Shown here one piece after another: positions 1 to 4,889 of a DNA stretch of 8,372 nucleotides. The stretch's first letter is position 1. Each line of letters starts with the position of its first letter. This DNA comes from Deltaproteobacteria bacterium. GTDB lineage: Bacteria > Desulfobacterota > Binatia > DP-6. The translations under genes and the position numbers were made by a program. The stretch covers positions 1 to 8,372 of the forward strand of contig VBLA01000226.1 of the NCBI GenBank assembly GCA_005879245.1, read 5' to 3'. The notes below the pieces were generated by a model. That model was given only the letters and a program-made list of their open reading frames with translations. It had not been told where the DNA came from and did not search any database.

Positions 1-68
1 CGTCCGCACGCGCCGACGAGGGCGATGAACCCCGCCGCCGCACACCACAGGCGACGCCACCCACTCAT
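1..68 (-). CDS. N-terminus of a lipoprotein, cut off by the window edge
   Basis: The ATG (66-68) overlaps the TGA of the upstream SDR gene (65-67) as ATGA, and the frame stays open to base 1, giving 22 codons. The translated start is typical of a type II signal peptide: Arg5-Arg6 form the basic n-region, an Ala/Gly/Phe/Ile/Leu-rich stretch follows, and the lipobox is Val18-Gly19-Ala20-Cys21, then Gly22. Cys21 would be lipidated and kept as the mature N-terminus. The product is therefore probably an exported membrane-anchored protein. In an operon with a glutamine-synthetase-like ligase and an SDR, the commonest such gene would be an ABC-transporter solute-binding protein, but that is inference; nothing of the mature domain is visible. 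The upstream GGGGGG tract in the SDR tail could serve as a weak ribosome site. A chance open frame is possible, but the overlap plus a complete lipobox makes that less likely. Confidence 0.62.
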   Translation of the reverse strand, partial: MSGWRRLWCAAAGFIALVGACG

Positions 69-826
69 TGCGCCGTGAACCCCCCGTCGGCCACGATCTC
101 CGCGCCCGTGACGTAGGACGAGTCGTCGGAGGCGAGGAAGAGCGCCACGCAGGCGATCTCCCGCGGTTGGGCGATGCGGCCGAGCGGGATGCCCTCCTCG
201 AAGGACTTTCGCTTCGCCGGATCCTTCAGGTAGGGCGCCTGCATCGGCGTCTCGATGATCCCCGGGTGGATGATGTTGCAGCGCACGTTCTGGCGCGCGA
301 ACTGGATGGCGAGCGACCTGGTGAGGGAGATGAGCGCGCCCTTGGCGCTCGTGTAGGAGTCCTGCGCGACCGTGAAGCCGGCCAGCGCGGAGACGGAGCC
401 GACGTTGATGATCGAGCCGCCGCCGGAGCGGATCAGGTGGGGAATACCGTGCTTGGCGACGAAGAACGGCCCCTTCAGGTTGATCGCCTGCACCCGGTCC
501 CAGTTCGCCTCGGTCGTCTCGAGGACCGACCGATCGCGGTCCTTCCAGAGCACGCCGGCGTTGTTGTAGAGGATATGGAGCGCGCGGAAACGCTTCACTC
601 CCGCGGCGATCATGCGCTTGACGTCACGCTCGATGCTGACGTCCCCCACCACGGCGAGCGCCTGCCCGCCCCGGCGTTCGATCAGGCGCGCGGTCTCGGC
701 CGCGGCCGTCTTGTCGACGTCGGCCACCACGACCCGGGCACCCTCCTGGGCGAACAGGCATGCCCCCTCACGGCCCTGGCCCATCCCCGCGCCGGTGATG
801 AAAGCCACCTTCTCCTGGAGCCTCAT
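65..826 (-). CDS. SDR family NAD(P)-dependent oxidoreductase
   Basis: This is a 253-residue classical short-chain dehydrogenase/reductase of normal family length. The Rossmann cofactor motif TGAGMGQG lies at residues 11-18. An aspartate closing beta-2 (Asp36 in VVVAD) favours NAD(H) over NADP(H). NNAG is at 88-91 and the active-site Asn at 116. The catalytic triad is Ser144, Tyr158 and Lys162 (YTSAK). The HPGIIETPM segment (187-195) and the C-terminal VTGAEIVADGG signature are also present. It should oxidise an alcohol or reduce a carbonyl in the cytoplasm; the substrate cannot be read from sequence. The ATG at 824-826 overlaps the TGA of the upstream ligase gene as ATGA. An open frame extends far upstream of this ATG, but that part is antisense-like composition inside the ligase gene, so the SDR starts here. 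No strong Shine-Dalgarno precedes it, which fits translational coupling to the ligase. Confidence 0.93.
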   Translation of the reverse strand: MRLQEKVAFITGAGMGQGREGACLFAQEGARVVVADVDKTAAAETARLIERRGGQALAVVGDVSIERDVKRMIAAGVKRFRALHILYNNAGVLWKDRDRSVLETTEANWDRVQAINLKGPFFVAKHGIPHLIRSGGGSIINVGSVSALAGFTVAQDSYTSAKGALISLTRSLAIQFARQNVRCNIIHPGIIETPMQAPYLKDPAKRKSFEEGIPLGRIAQPREIACVALFLASDDSSYVTGAEIVADGGFTAQ

Positions 827-2187
827 ATCCGCTCGAAGTTCCGCGCGAGCTCCCAGCTCGTCACGACCTTGTCGAGGGCCTCGAGCTCGAGCCGCGCGGT
901 GTGGAGGTAGTGCTCGTGAACGGCGTCGCCCAGGAACTCCCGCGCGGCCCGGCTCCGCTCGAGCTCGACGATCGCGTCGCGCAACGAGCCGGGCACCTGC
1001 GGCAGCGTCGGATCGTCGTAGGCGTTGCCCTGGTAGAGCGGTGGCGGTTCGAGCCCGTGCTCGATCCCATGCAAACCCGCTGCGATCGTCGCCGCGAAGG
1101 CGAGGTAGGGATTCGCGTCCGCACCCGGGATGCGGTTCTCGATCCGGATCGACTGTCCCTCCCCGCAGACGCGGAAGCCGGTCGTCCGGTTGTCCCACGC
1201 CCAGGCGATGCGGGTCGGGGCGAAGGTCCCCGCCTGGTACCGCTTGTAGGAGTTGACGTACGGCGCGTAGAAGAAGGCGAACTCGCGCGCCAGGCCGAGC
1301 TGACCGGCCACCCAGTGGCGGAAGAGCGCCGAGCCGCGCGCCGTGCCCGCGTCGTGGAAGAGGTTCCGCTTGCCGGTCTCGTCGGTGAGACTCGAATGGA
1401 GGTGGAAGCTCGAGCCGGCCTGCTGCATGTCGTACTTCGCCATGAAGGTGAGGCTGACGCCCTTCTGATGGGCGATCTCCTTGGCGCCGTTCTTGTAGAT
1501 GACGTGGTCGTCGGCGGTCGAGATGGGCTCGCCGTAGTGGAGGTTGATCTCCTGCTGGCCCGGGCTCCACTCGCCCTTGCTGCACTCGACCACGATGCCC
1601 GCGCCCAGCATGCCGTTCCGGATCTCGCGGTGGACGAACTCCTCCTTGCTCGTCTGGAAGATGTGGTAGTCCTCGGCGTAGGCCCCGATCGGCTCGAGGT
1701 CGATGTACCGCTTCTTCTGCGCGGCCTCGTAGGAGTCGCGGAACAGCACGAACTCGAGCTCCGAGGCGACGAAGACGCGGTAGCCGCGGGCCGCGGCCCG
1801 TTCGACCTGGCGGCGGAGGATGCGGCGGGGCGACTCCTCGACCGGCCGGCCGTGTTCGTCCTGGAGGTCGCAGAGGACGAGGGCCGTCTTCTCGAGCCAG
1901 GGGACGCGGCGGAGCGTCGACCAGTCGCAGACGGCGTGGAAGTCCTGGTAGCCGGTCGCCCAGCTCGCGCTCCGGTAGCCGGGGAGCGGGGTCATGTCGA
2001 CGTCGACGGTGAGGAGGTAGGCGCAGGCGTGCATCCCCGAACGCGCCACCTGCTCCAGGAAGAACGGCGCCGTGACCCGCTTCCCCATGAGGCGTCCCTG
2101 CATGTCGGGGAAGGTGACGAGCACCGTATCGATGTCGCCGCGGCGCACGAGGTTGTCGAGCGCCTCGAGCGTCAGGTTGCCCGGCAT
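823..2187 (-). CDS. Glutamine synthetase family protein (probable gamma-glutamyl-amide ligase)
   Basis: This 454-residue protein has the glutamine-synthetase fold: an N-terminal beta-grasp part (about 15-105) and a catalytic barrel. Metal and substrate residues are recognisable: Glu143 and Glu145 in SELEF, Glu206 and Glu213 around GEW-SPGQQE, the GSSFHLH block (258-264), Asn312 and Arg316 in NSYKRY, NRTTGFRV (333-340), and the RIENRIPGADANPYL block (348-362). It lacks the NLYDLP adenylylation loop of GlnA. The sequence is closer to the PuuA, GlnA3, GlnA4 and IpuC group, which join glutamate to polyamines, ethanolamine or alkylamines using ATP. I therefore read it as an amine-catabolism enzyme rather than the housekeeping ammonia-assimilating synthetase; the exact amine is unknown. 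The ATG at 2185-2187 has a strong GGAGGAGG ribosome site (2193-2200) five bases away. It is the first gene of the operon and overlaps the SDR gene by 4 bases. Confidence 0.93.
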   Translation of the reverse strand: MPGNLTLEALDNLVRRGDIDTVLVTFPDMQGRLMGKRVTAPFFLEQVARSGMHACAYLLTVDVDMTPLPGYRSASWATGYQDFHAVCDWSTLRRVPWLEKTALVLCDLQDEHGRPVEESPRRILRRQVERAAARGYRVFVASELEFVLFRDSYEAAQKKRYIDLEPIGAYAEDYHIFQTSKEEFVHREIRNGMLGAGIVVECSKGEWSPGQQEINLHYGEPISTADDHVIYKNGAKEIAHQKGVSLTFMAKYDMQQAGSSFHLHSSLTDETGKRNLFHDAGTARGSALFRHWVAGQLGLAREFAFFYAPYVNSYKRYQAGTFAPTRIAWAWDNRTTGFRVCGEGQSIRIENRIPGADANPYLAFAATIAAGLHGIEHGLEPPPLYQGNAYDDPTLPQVPGSLRDAIVELERSRAAREFLGDAVHEHYLHTARLELEALDKVVTSWELARNFERI

Positions 2188-2207
2188 GCTTGCCTCCTCC
2201 CCGCGCG

Positions 2208-2218
2208 GTGTGTCACAC
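2208..2218. promoter_or_regulatory. Perfect palindrome GTGTG-T-CACAC in the divergent intergenic region
   Basis: Two 5-base arms (2208-2212 and 2214-2218) are exact reverse complements around one central T. With one bulged base, GCG/CGC can extend the symmetry outward. It lies 21 bases upstream of the ligase start and 46 bases before the MAPEG start on the other strand. It is a plausible site for a dimeric repressor controlling one or both genes. No regulator gene is visible nearby, and I found no second copy in the window. Confidence 0.27.
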
Positions 2219-2232
2219 GCGTCCGCATCGGC

Positions 2233-2250
2233 CGCCTCTTAGCAGAGGCG
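2233..2250 (+). promoter_or_regulatory. Hairpin just upstream of the MAPEG ribosome site
   Basis: CGCCTCT (2233-2239) pairs perfectly with AGAGGCG (2244-2250) around the four-base loop TAGC. The 3' arm ends directly against the AGGAGGAGGA ribosome site (2251-2260). In an mRNA starting upstream it would form a 7-bp stem at the edge of the ribosome landing zone and could affect translation. There is no U-tract, so it is not a terminator by the usual rule. Functional significance is inference. Confidence 0.33.
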
Positions 2251-2263
2251 AGGAGGAGGAGCC

Positions 2264-2646
2264 ATGAACGTCGCCATCGTCTGTACGGCCCTGCTGGGGC
2301 TGCTGGTCTTCGGGCCCTGGCGGTCTCGCTGACACGAGGAGCGACCAGGACGAACTTCGGCTTCACGCCGGACCCGACCGATCGCCTCTACAAGCGGGTC
2401 CGGGCGCACGGGAACGCGGCCGAGTACGCCCCCATGCTCGCGATCCTCATCCTCCTGATCGGCGCCCGGAACCCGGCGCCGTGGATGGTCTGGACGTTCG
2501 TGGCCGCCACCCTCTTCCGGTACCTGCACGCGGCGGGCATGCTCGTCTGCCCCTCGCTCGACCAGCCCCATCCGCTCCGCTTCGTCGGCGCGCTCGGGAC
2601 CTACGTGACCGGGCTCGTCCTCGCGGTCGCGGCTTTCATCCGGTGA
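2264..2646 (+). pseudogene. MAPEG family membrane protein, frameshifted
   Basis: The ATG at 2264 follows a very strong AGGAGGAGGA site (2251-2260). Its frame encodes only 22 residues, stopping at TGA 2330-2332. From 2317 the next frame reads as a clear MAPEG protein to TGA 2644-2646. Restoring one base in the GGGCCC tract (2312-2317) joins the two into about 127 residues, the normal family size. The joined protein has four hydrophobic segments (about 3-24, 55-68, 73-95, 106-126). It also has the family signature R-x-H-x-N-x-x-E-Y at 47-55 and FRYLHAAGM at 85-93. MAPEG proteins are small integral membrane proteins, some of which conjugate glutathione or act on eicosanoid-type substrates in eukaryotes; bacterial roles are mostly undefined. 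The long open frame running upstream from 901 is the antisense of the ligase, not part of this gene. It may be a real pseudogene or a sequencing error. As written, neither half makes a whole protein. Confidence 0.78.
2312..2317 (+). other. Single-base frameshift site in the MAPEG gene
   Basis: Upstream coding runs in codon phase 2264 and stays sensible to Phe-Gly (codons at 2309-2314). Downstream coding resumes in phase with Leu-Ala-Val at 2317. The change equals one missing base, most simply a G from the GGG run, which would give Phe-Gly-Ala-Leu-Ala-Val. The tract does not match the usual X-XXY-YYZ slippery heptamer, so programmed minus-one shifting is unlikely. Confidence 0.72.
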
Positions 2647-2668
2647 GGGCGGCGGGTGCCGCCCTCAC
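2643..2668. terminator. GC-rich hairpin between convergent genes, probable two-way terminator
   Basis: GTGAGGGCGGC (2643-2653) and GCCGCCCTCAC (2658-2668) are perfect reverse complements, an 11-bp stem with 9 G-C pairs around the loop GGGT. The left arm contains the MAPEG stop codon (2644-2646); the peroxiredoxin stop is at 2684-2686 on the other strand. It sits exactly where both convergent transcripts should end. No T-run follows on either strand, so it is not a textbook intrinsic terminator, but U-poor hairpins are common at gene ends in GC-rich bacteria. It may instead protect 3' ends or block read-through. Confidence 0.62.
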
Positions 2669-2683
2669 GTGGCGGTCGTCCGC

Positions 2684-3325
2684 TCAGCGATCCGGCTGCG
2701 GCGTCATGCGGAGGTAGGGCCGCAGCGCCTTGAAGCCCTTGGGGAACTTCTTCTTGAGCTCCTCCGGGTCGGTGAGCGACGGCACGATCACGCAGTCGCC
2801 ACCCTGCTTCCAGTTGACCGGGGTTGCCACCTGGTACTTGTCGGTCAGCTGGAGGGAGTCGATGACGCGCAGGATCTCGTTGAAGTCCCGGCCGGTGCTC
2901 GCCGGATAGGTGATCATCGCGCGCACCTTCCGGTTCGGGTCGATGAAGAAGACCGAGCGCACGGTGAGGGTGTCGTTCGCGTTCGGATGGATCATGCCGT
3001 AGAGCGACGCCACCTTCCGATCCGGATCGCCCAGGAGCGGGAAGTTGACCGTCGTGCTCTGCGTCTCCTCGATGTCGCCGATCCACCCCTTGTGCGAGGC
3101 GACGGGATCGACGCTGACGGCGAGGGCCTTCACATTCCGCTTGTCGAACTCCGCCTTGATCTTCGCCACCATGCCGAGCTCGGTGGTGCAGACGGGGGTA
3201 AAGTCCTTCGGGTGCGACATGAGCACGCACCACTTGCCCGGCCCGATCCACTCGTGGAAGCGGATCGTTCCCTCGGTCGACTCGGCGGTGAAGTCGGGGG
3301 CGATGTCGCCCAGCTGAATCGCCAT
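2684..3325 (-). CDS. 1-Cys peroxiredoxin (Prx6 type)
   Basis: This 213-residue thiol peroxidase reduces hydrogen and organic peroxides in the cytoplasm. The peroxidatic cysteine is Cys46 in HPKDFTPVCTTELG (38-51), with Thr43 completing the PxxxTxxC active site and Arg123 in the catalytic pocket. The long C-terminal extension (about 165-213, with TPVNWKQGGD and the FPKGFKALRPYLR tail) marks the Prx6/1-Cys subfamily rather than AhpC or BCP. Two further cysteines exist, Cys33 and Cys178. Cys178 in the C-terminal extension is a possible resolving residue, as in some archaeal relatives, but this is not proven. The ATG at 3323-3325 has an AGGAGG site (3333-3338) seven bases away. The frame stays open upstream, but it crosses the divergent intergenic region and the family starts at MAIQLGD. 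The gene appears monocistronic, divergent from the methyltransferase and convergent with the MAPEG gene. Confidence 0.96.
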   Translation of the reverse strand: MAIQLGDIAPDFTAESTEGTIRFHEWIGPGKWCVLMSHPKDFTPVCTTELGMVAKIKAEFDKRNVKALAVSVDPVASHKGWIGDIEETQSTTVNFPLLGDPDRKVASLYGMIHPNANDTLTVRSVFFIDPNRKVRAMITYPASTGRDFNEILRVIDSLQLTDKYQVATPVNWKQGGDCVIVPSLTDPEELKKKFPKGFKALRPYLRMTPQPDR

Positions 3326-3361
3326 TGGCTGACCTCCTCTCGGGTGGGGTGACAGCTCCGC

Positions 3362-3390
3362 TCCGTAGCGCGACCGTCCTGCAGCGTCAA
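3362..3390 (-). promoter_or_regulatory. Candidate sigma-70-type promoter of the peroxiredoxin gene
   Basis: On the minus strand TTGACG (3385-3390) is followed by exactly 17 bases and then TACGGA (3362-3367). The minus-35 box matches consensus at five of six positions; the minus-10 box is weak, with the first two bases right. Transcription would begin some 30 bases before the ATG, leaving room for the AGGAGG site. In a high-GC genome such matches arise by chance, so this is tentative. Confidence 0.32.
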
Positions 3391-3400
3391 TGGCCACGCC

Positions 3401-3427
3401 GTCCGAGCCTTGCGTGGGCGCTCGGAC
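3401..3427. promoter_or_regulatory. 8-bp inverted repeat in the divergent control region
   Basis: GTCCGAGC (3401-3408) and GCTCGGAC (3420-3427) are perfect reverse complements separated by 11 bases, so the arm centres lie 19 bases apart. It sits between the peroxiredoxin promoter candidate and the methyltransferase start, just upstream of a TATGGT sequence (3429-3434) that could be a minus-10 box on the plus strand. The spacing suits a dimeric regulator binding one face of the helix about two turns apart; as RNA it would be a stem with an 11-base loop. I cannot tell which. Confidence 0.38.
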
Positions 3428-3457
3428 ATATGGTCCGGTGCGGCGGATTTGGAACGA

Positions 3458-4105
3458 GTGCGTGAACCCGAGTTGATGGAGAATCCGGCGGGCGCCCGAG
3501 CGTACGCGCGCGCCGACTTCGCCGCCGTCAACCAGGGCTTCGTCGATCGCTTCCGCGCGAGGTTTCCCGAATTCGTAGGTGGGCGCGCCGTCGATCTCGG
3601 CTGCGGGCCCGCGGACATTCCGGTCCGGCTCGGCCGCGCTCTGCCGGGCCTCCAGGTGACCGCCGTCGACGGGTCGGCGGCGATGCTGGCCGAGGCGCGG
3701 CGGGCGATCGCCGCGGCGGGTGCGGCACCGCGCATCGCCCTGGTGCGCGCGCGCCTTCCGCCCCTGCCCTTCCCGCCCCGGGCGTTCGACGCCATCCTCT
3801 CGAACAGCCTGCTCCATCACCTCCCCGACCCGCTGCCGTTCTGGCACGAGGTCGAGCGGCTGGCGCGACCGGGCGCCCCGCTCCTGGTGATGGACCTTGC
3901 GCGGCCTGCGTCACCGGCCGCCGCGCGCGCCTTGGTCGAGCTCCATGCGGCCGTCGAGGACCCGATCCTGAGGGAGGACTTCTACCGCTCCCTCCTCGCG
4001 GCCTTCACGCCCGAGGAAGTCCGCCGCCAGCTGGCGACCCTCTCGCTGCGCCTCGAGTGCGCGCTGGTGAGCGACCGGCACTGGGTCGTCTCGGGGCGAC
4101 GGTGA
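3458..4105 (+). CDS. Class I SAM-dependent methyltransferase
   Basis: This Rossmann-fold methyltransferase has about 215 residues. Counting from the chosen start, motif I (S-adenosylmethionine binding) is VDLGCGPAD at 45-53, the acidic residue closing beta-2 is Asp71 in VTAVDGS, and the beta-4 segment FDAILSNSLLHHLPDP is at 110-125. The HHL/HLPD pattern is typical of the Methyltransf_11/25 group. The acceptor substrate is not evident. The start is uncertain. GTG 3458 gives MREPELMENP, close to the RxPEPELM opening I recall for related proteins. TTG 3449, ATG 3476 and TTG 3410 are alternatives, and none has a good Shine-Dalgarno. TTG 3410 falls in the loop of the inverted repeat, which argues against it. 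The gene stands alone on the plus strand, divergent from the peroxiredoxin gene, and ends 9 bases before the stop of the convergent HugZ-like gene. Confidence 0.87.
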   Translation: MREPELMENPAGARAYARADFAAVNQGFVDRFRARFPEFVGGRAVDLGCGPADIPVRLGRALPGLQVTAVDGSAAMLAEARRAIAAAGAAPRIALVRARLPPLPFPPRAFDAILSNSLLHHLPDPLPFWHEVERLARPGAPLLVMDLARPASPAAARALVELHAAVEDPILREDFYRSLLAAFTPEEVRRQLATLSLRLECALVSDRHWVVSGRR

Positions 4106-4120
4106 GCGGGACGATCACCG
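4100..4120. terminator. Small inverted repeat spanning two convergent stop codons
   Basis: CGGTGA (4100-4105) and TCACCG (4115-4120) are reverse complements around 9 bases. Each arm contains the stop codon of one gene, the methyltransferase on the plus strand and the HugZ-like gene on the minus strand. The symmetry arises partly because both genes end CGG-TGA. The stem is only 6 bp and no T-run follows, so a role in termination is doubtful. No other terminator is visible between these genes. Confidence 0.22.
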
Positions 4121-4849
4121 CCCCCGCGCCGCGCGCATCCCCTGCACCGCGTCCCCGCTCCGCGCTCGCACCCGGAAGCCGAGCCGATCGATCGCGGTCA
4201 TGGTCGCCGCCTCGGCCTCGACACCGGCGAAGTGCCGGCAGTAGCGGACGAGAGCGTCGGCATGGTCAGCGTTCATGTGGGAGAGGATCGTCGGTGCCAC
4301 GTCGGCCAGCGGATCGGGAGCCGCGGCACGATACTCGGCGGTCTCCACCCATCCCATCGCGCCGAATCCACCCACGTAGTACAGGTCGACGACCTCCATC
4401 CGGTAGAACGCGAAGTCGTCGAATCCAACCCAGGAGCGTGCGCTCTCGTGACGCGCGAGGTAATTCGCGCGCACGGGCTCGACCTCCCCCGCCGGCACCC
4501 GCTCGACGGGGCCGAGTAGCGTGACGCGCGCGCCCGCGAGCGGATCCTCCGTCCACCCCGGCTGGGCCACGAGCAGACTGGCGCGCGGGTCCCCGGCGAG
4601 GTTCTGGGTGTGCATCGCCATCGTGCTGATGAGGAAGGTCGGGCGTCCGGGCTCGTCGAGCCCGTAGGGCGCGACGGAGCCGAAGGGGAAGCCCGGCCGC
4701 TTGCGCGACTGGGTCGCGAGCGTGCCCGTCCGTCCGAGGTGCACGAGCGTCCGCGCGCGTTCGGCAAAGGACGGCTCCGGGATCACCGCCCCGGACGGGC
4801 CGCCCCCGGCGTGCTGGTTTCCCGGGCGCCGCTCCACGTCGTCGACCAT
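4115..4849 (-). CDS. HugZ-like protein: PNPOx-fold domain plus DUF2470
   Basis: This 244-residue protein has two parts. Residues about 28-170 resemble the pyridoxamine-phosphate-oxidase split barrel of the HugZ group, with the GTLAT strand (42-46), GFPFGSVAPYGLD (53-65), FLISTMAMHTQNLAGDPRASLLV (72-94) and the NYLARH segment (129-134). Residues about 181-235 match DUF2470, with ILSHMNADHADAL (188-200). Known members such as Helicobacter HugZ bind and degrade haem, while related barrels bind flavins, so haem handling or flavin-dependent redox is the likely role but is unproven here. The first 20 residues are low-complexity. ATG 4847-4849 is used here; GTG 4784-4786 (Val22) would remove them and is equally possible, since neither has a strong ribosome site. 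The gene lies 40 bases downstream of the cyclase-like gene on the same strand, so read-through transcription is plausible. Confidence 0.88.
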   Translation of the reverse strand: MVDDVERRPGNQHAGGGPSGAVIPEPSFAERARTLVHLGRTGTLATQSRKRPGFPFGSVAPYGLDEPGRPTFLISTMAMHTQNLAGDPRASLLVAQPGWTEDPLAGARVTLLGPVERVPAGEVEPVRANYLARHESARSWVGFDDFAFYRMEVVDLYYVGGFGAMGWVETAEYRAAAPDPLADVAPTILSHMNADHADALVRYCRHFAGVEAEAATMTAIDRLGFRVRARSGDAVQGMRAARGR

Positions 4850-4861
4850 AGCCGAGATCCC

Positions 4862-4882
4862 GCCCGGTCGCAGCCGCCGGGC
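4862..4882 (-). other. Short hairpin between the cyclase-like and HugZ-like genes
   Basis: GCCCGG (4862-4867) and CCGGGC (4877-4882) pair as a 6-bp all-GC stem with a 9-base loop in the 40-base gap. It could weaken read-through into the HugZ-like gene or mark a processing site. There is no T-run. Such stems are frequent by chance at this GC content. Confidence 0.2.
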
Positions 4883-4889
4883 ACGGCGA

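Noticed and set aside
827..1585. An N-terminal extension of the SDR gene reaching 1585 in the same frame.
   Set aside because: The extension is Arg-rich nonsense inside the ligase gene. The ATGA overlap and normal SDR length fix the start at 826.
2312..2317. Programmed minus-one frameshifting in the MAPEG gene.
   Set aside because: The tract is not a slippery heptamer, and this small membrane protein has no reason for a 22-residue alternative product. Error or mutation is simpler.
901..2646. A 581-codon plus-strand frame that ends in the MAPEG protein and could be read as a fusion.
   Set aside because: Everything before about 2317 is antisense of the ligase gene or the intergenic spacer. 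Only the last 109 codons are protein-like, and the real start at 2264 lies in another frame.
3410..3457. TTG 3410 as the methyltransferase start, adding 16 residues.
   Set aside because: It lies in the loop of an inverted repeat, has no ribosome site, and the added residues do not match the family opening.
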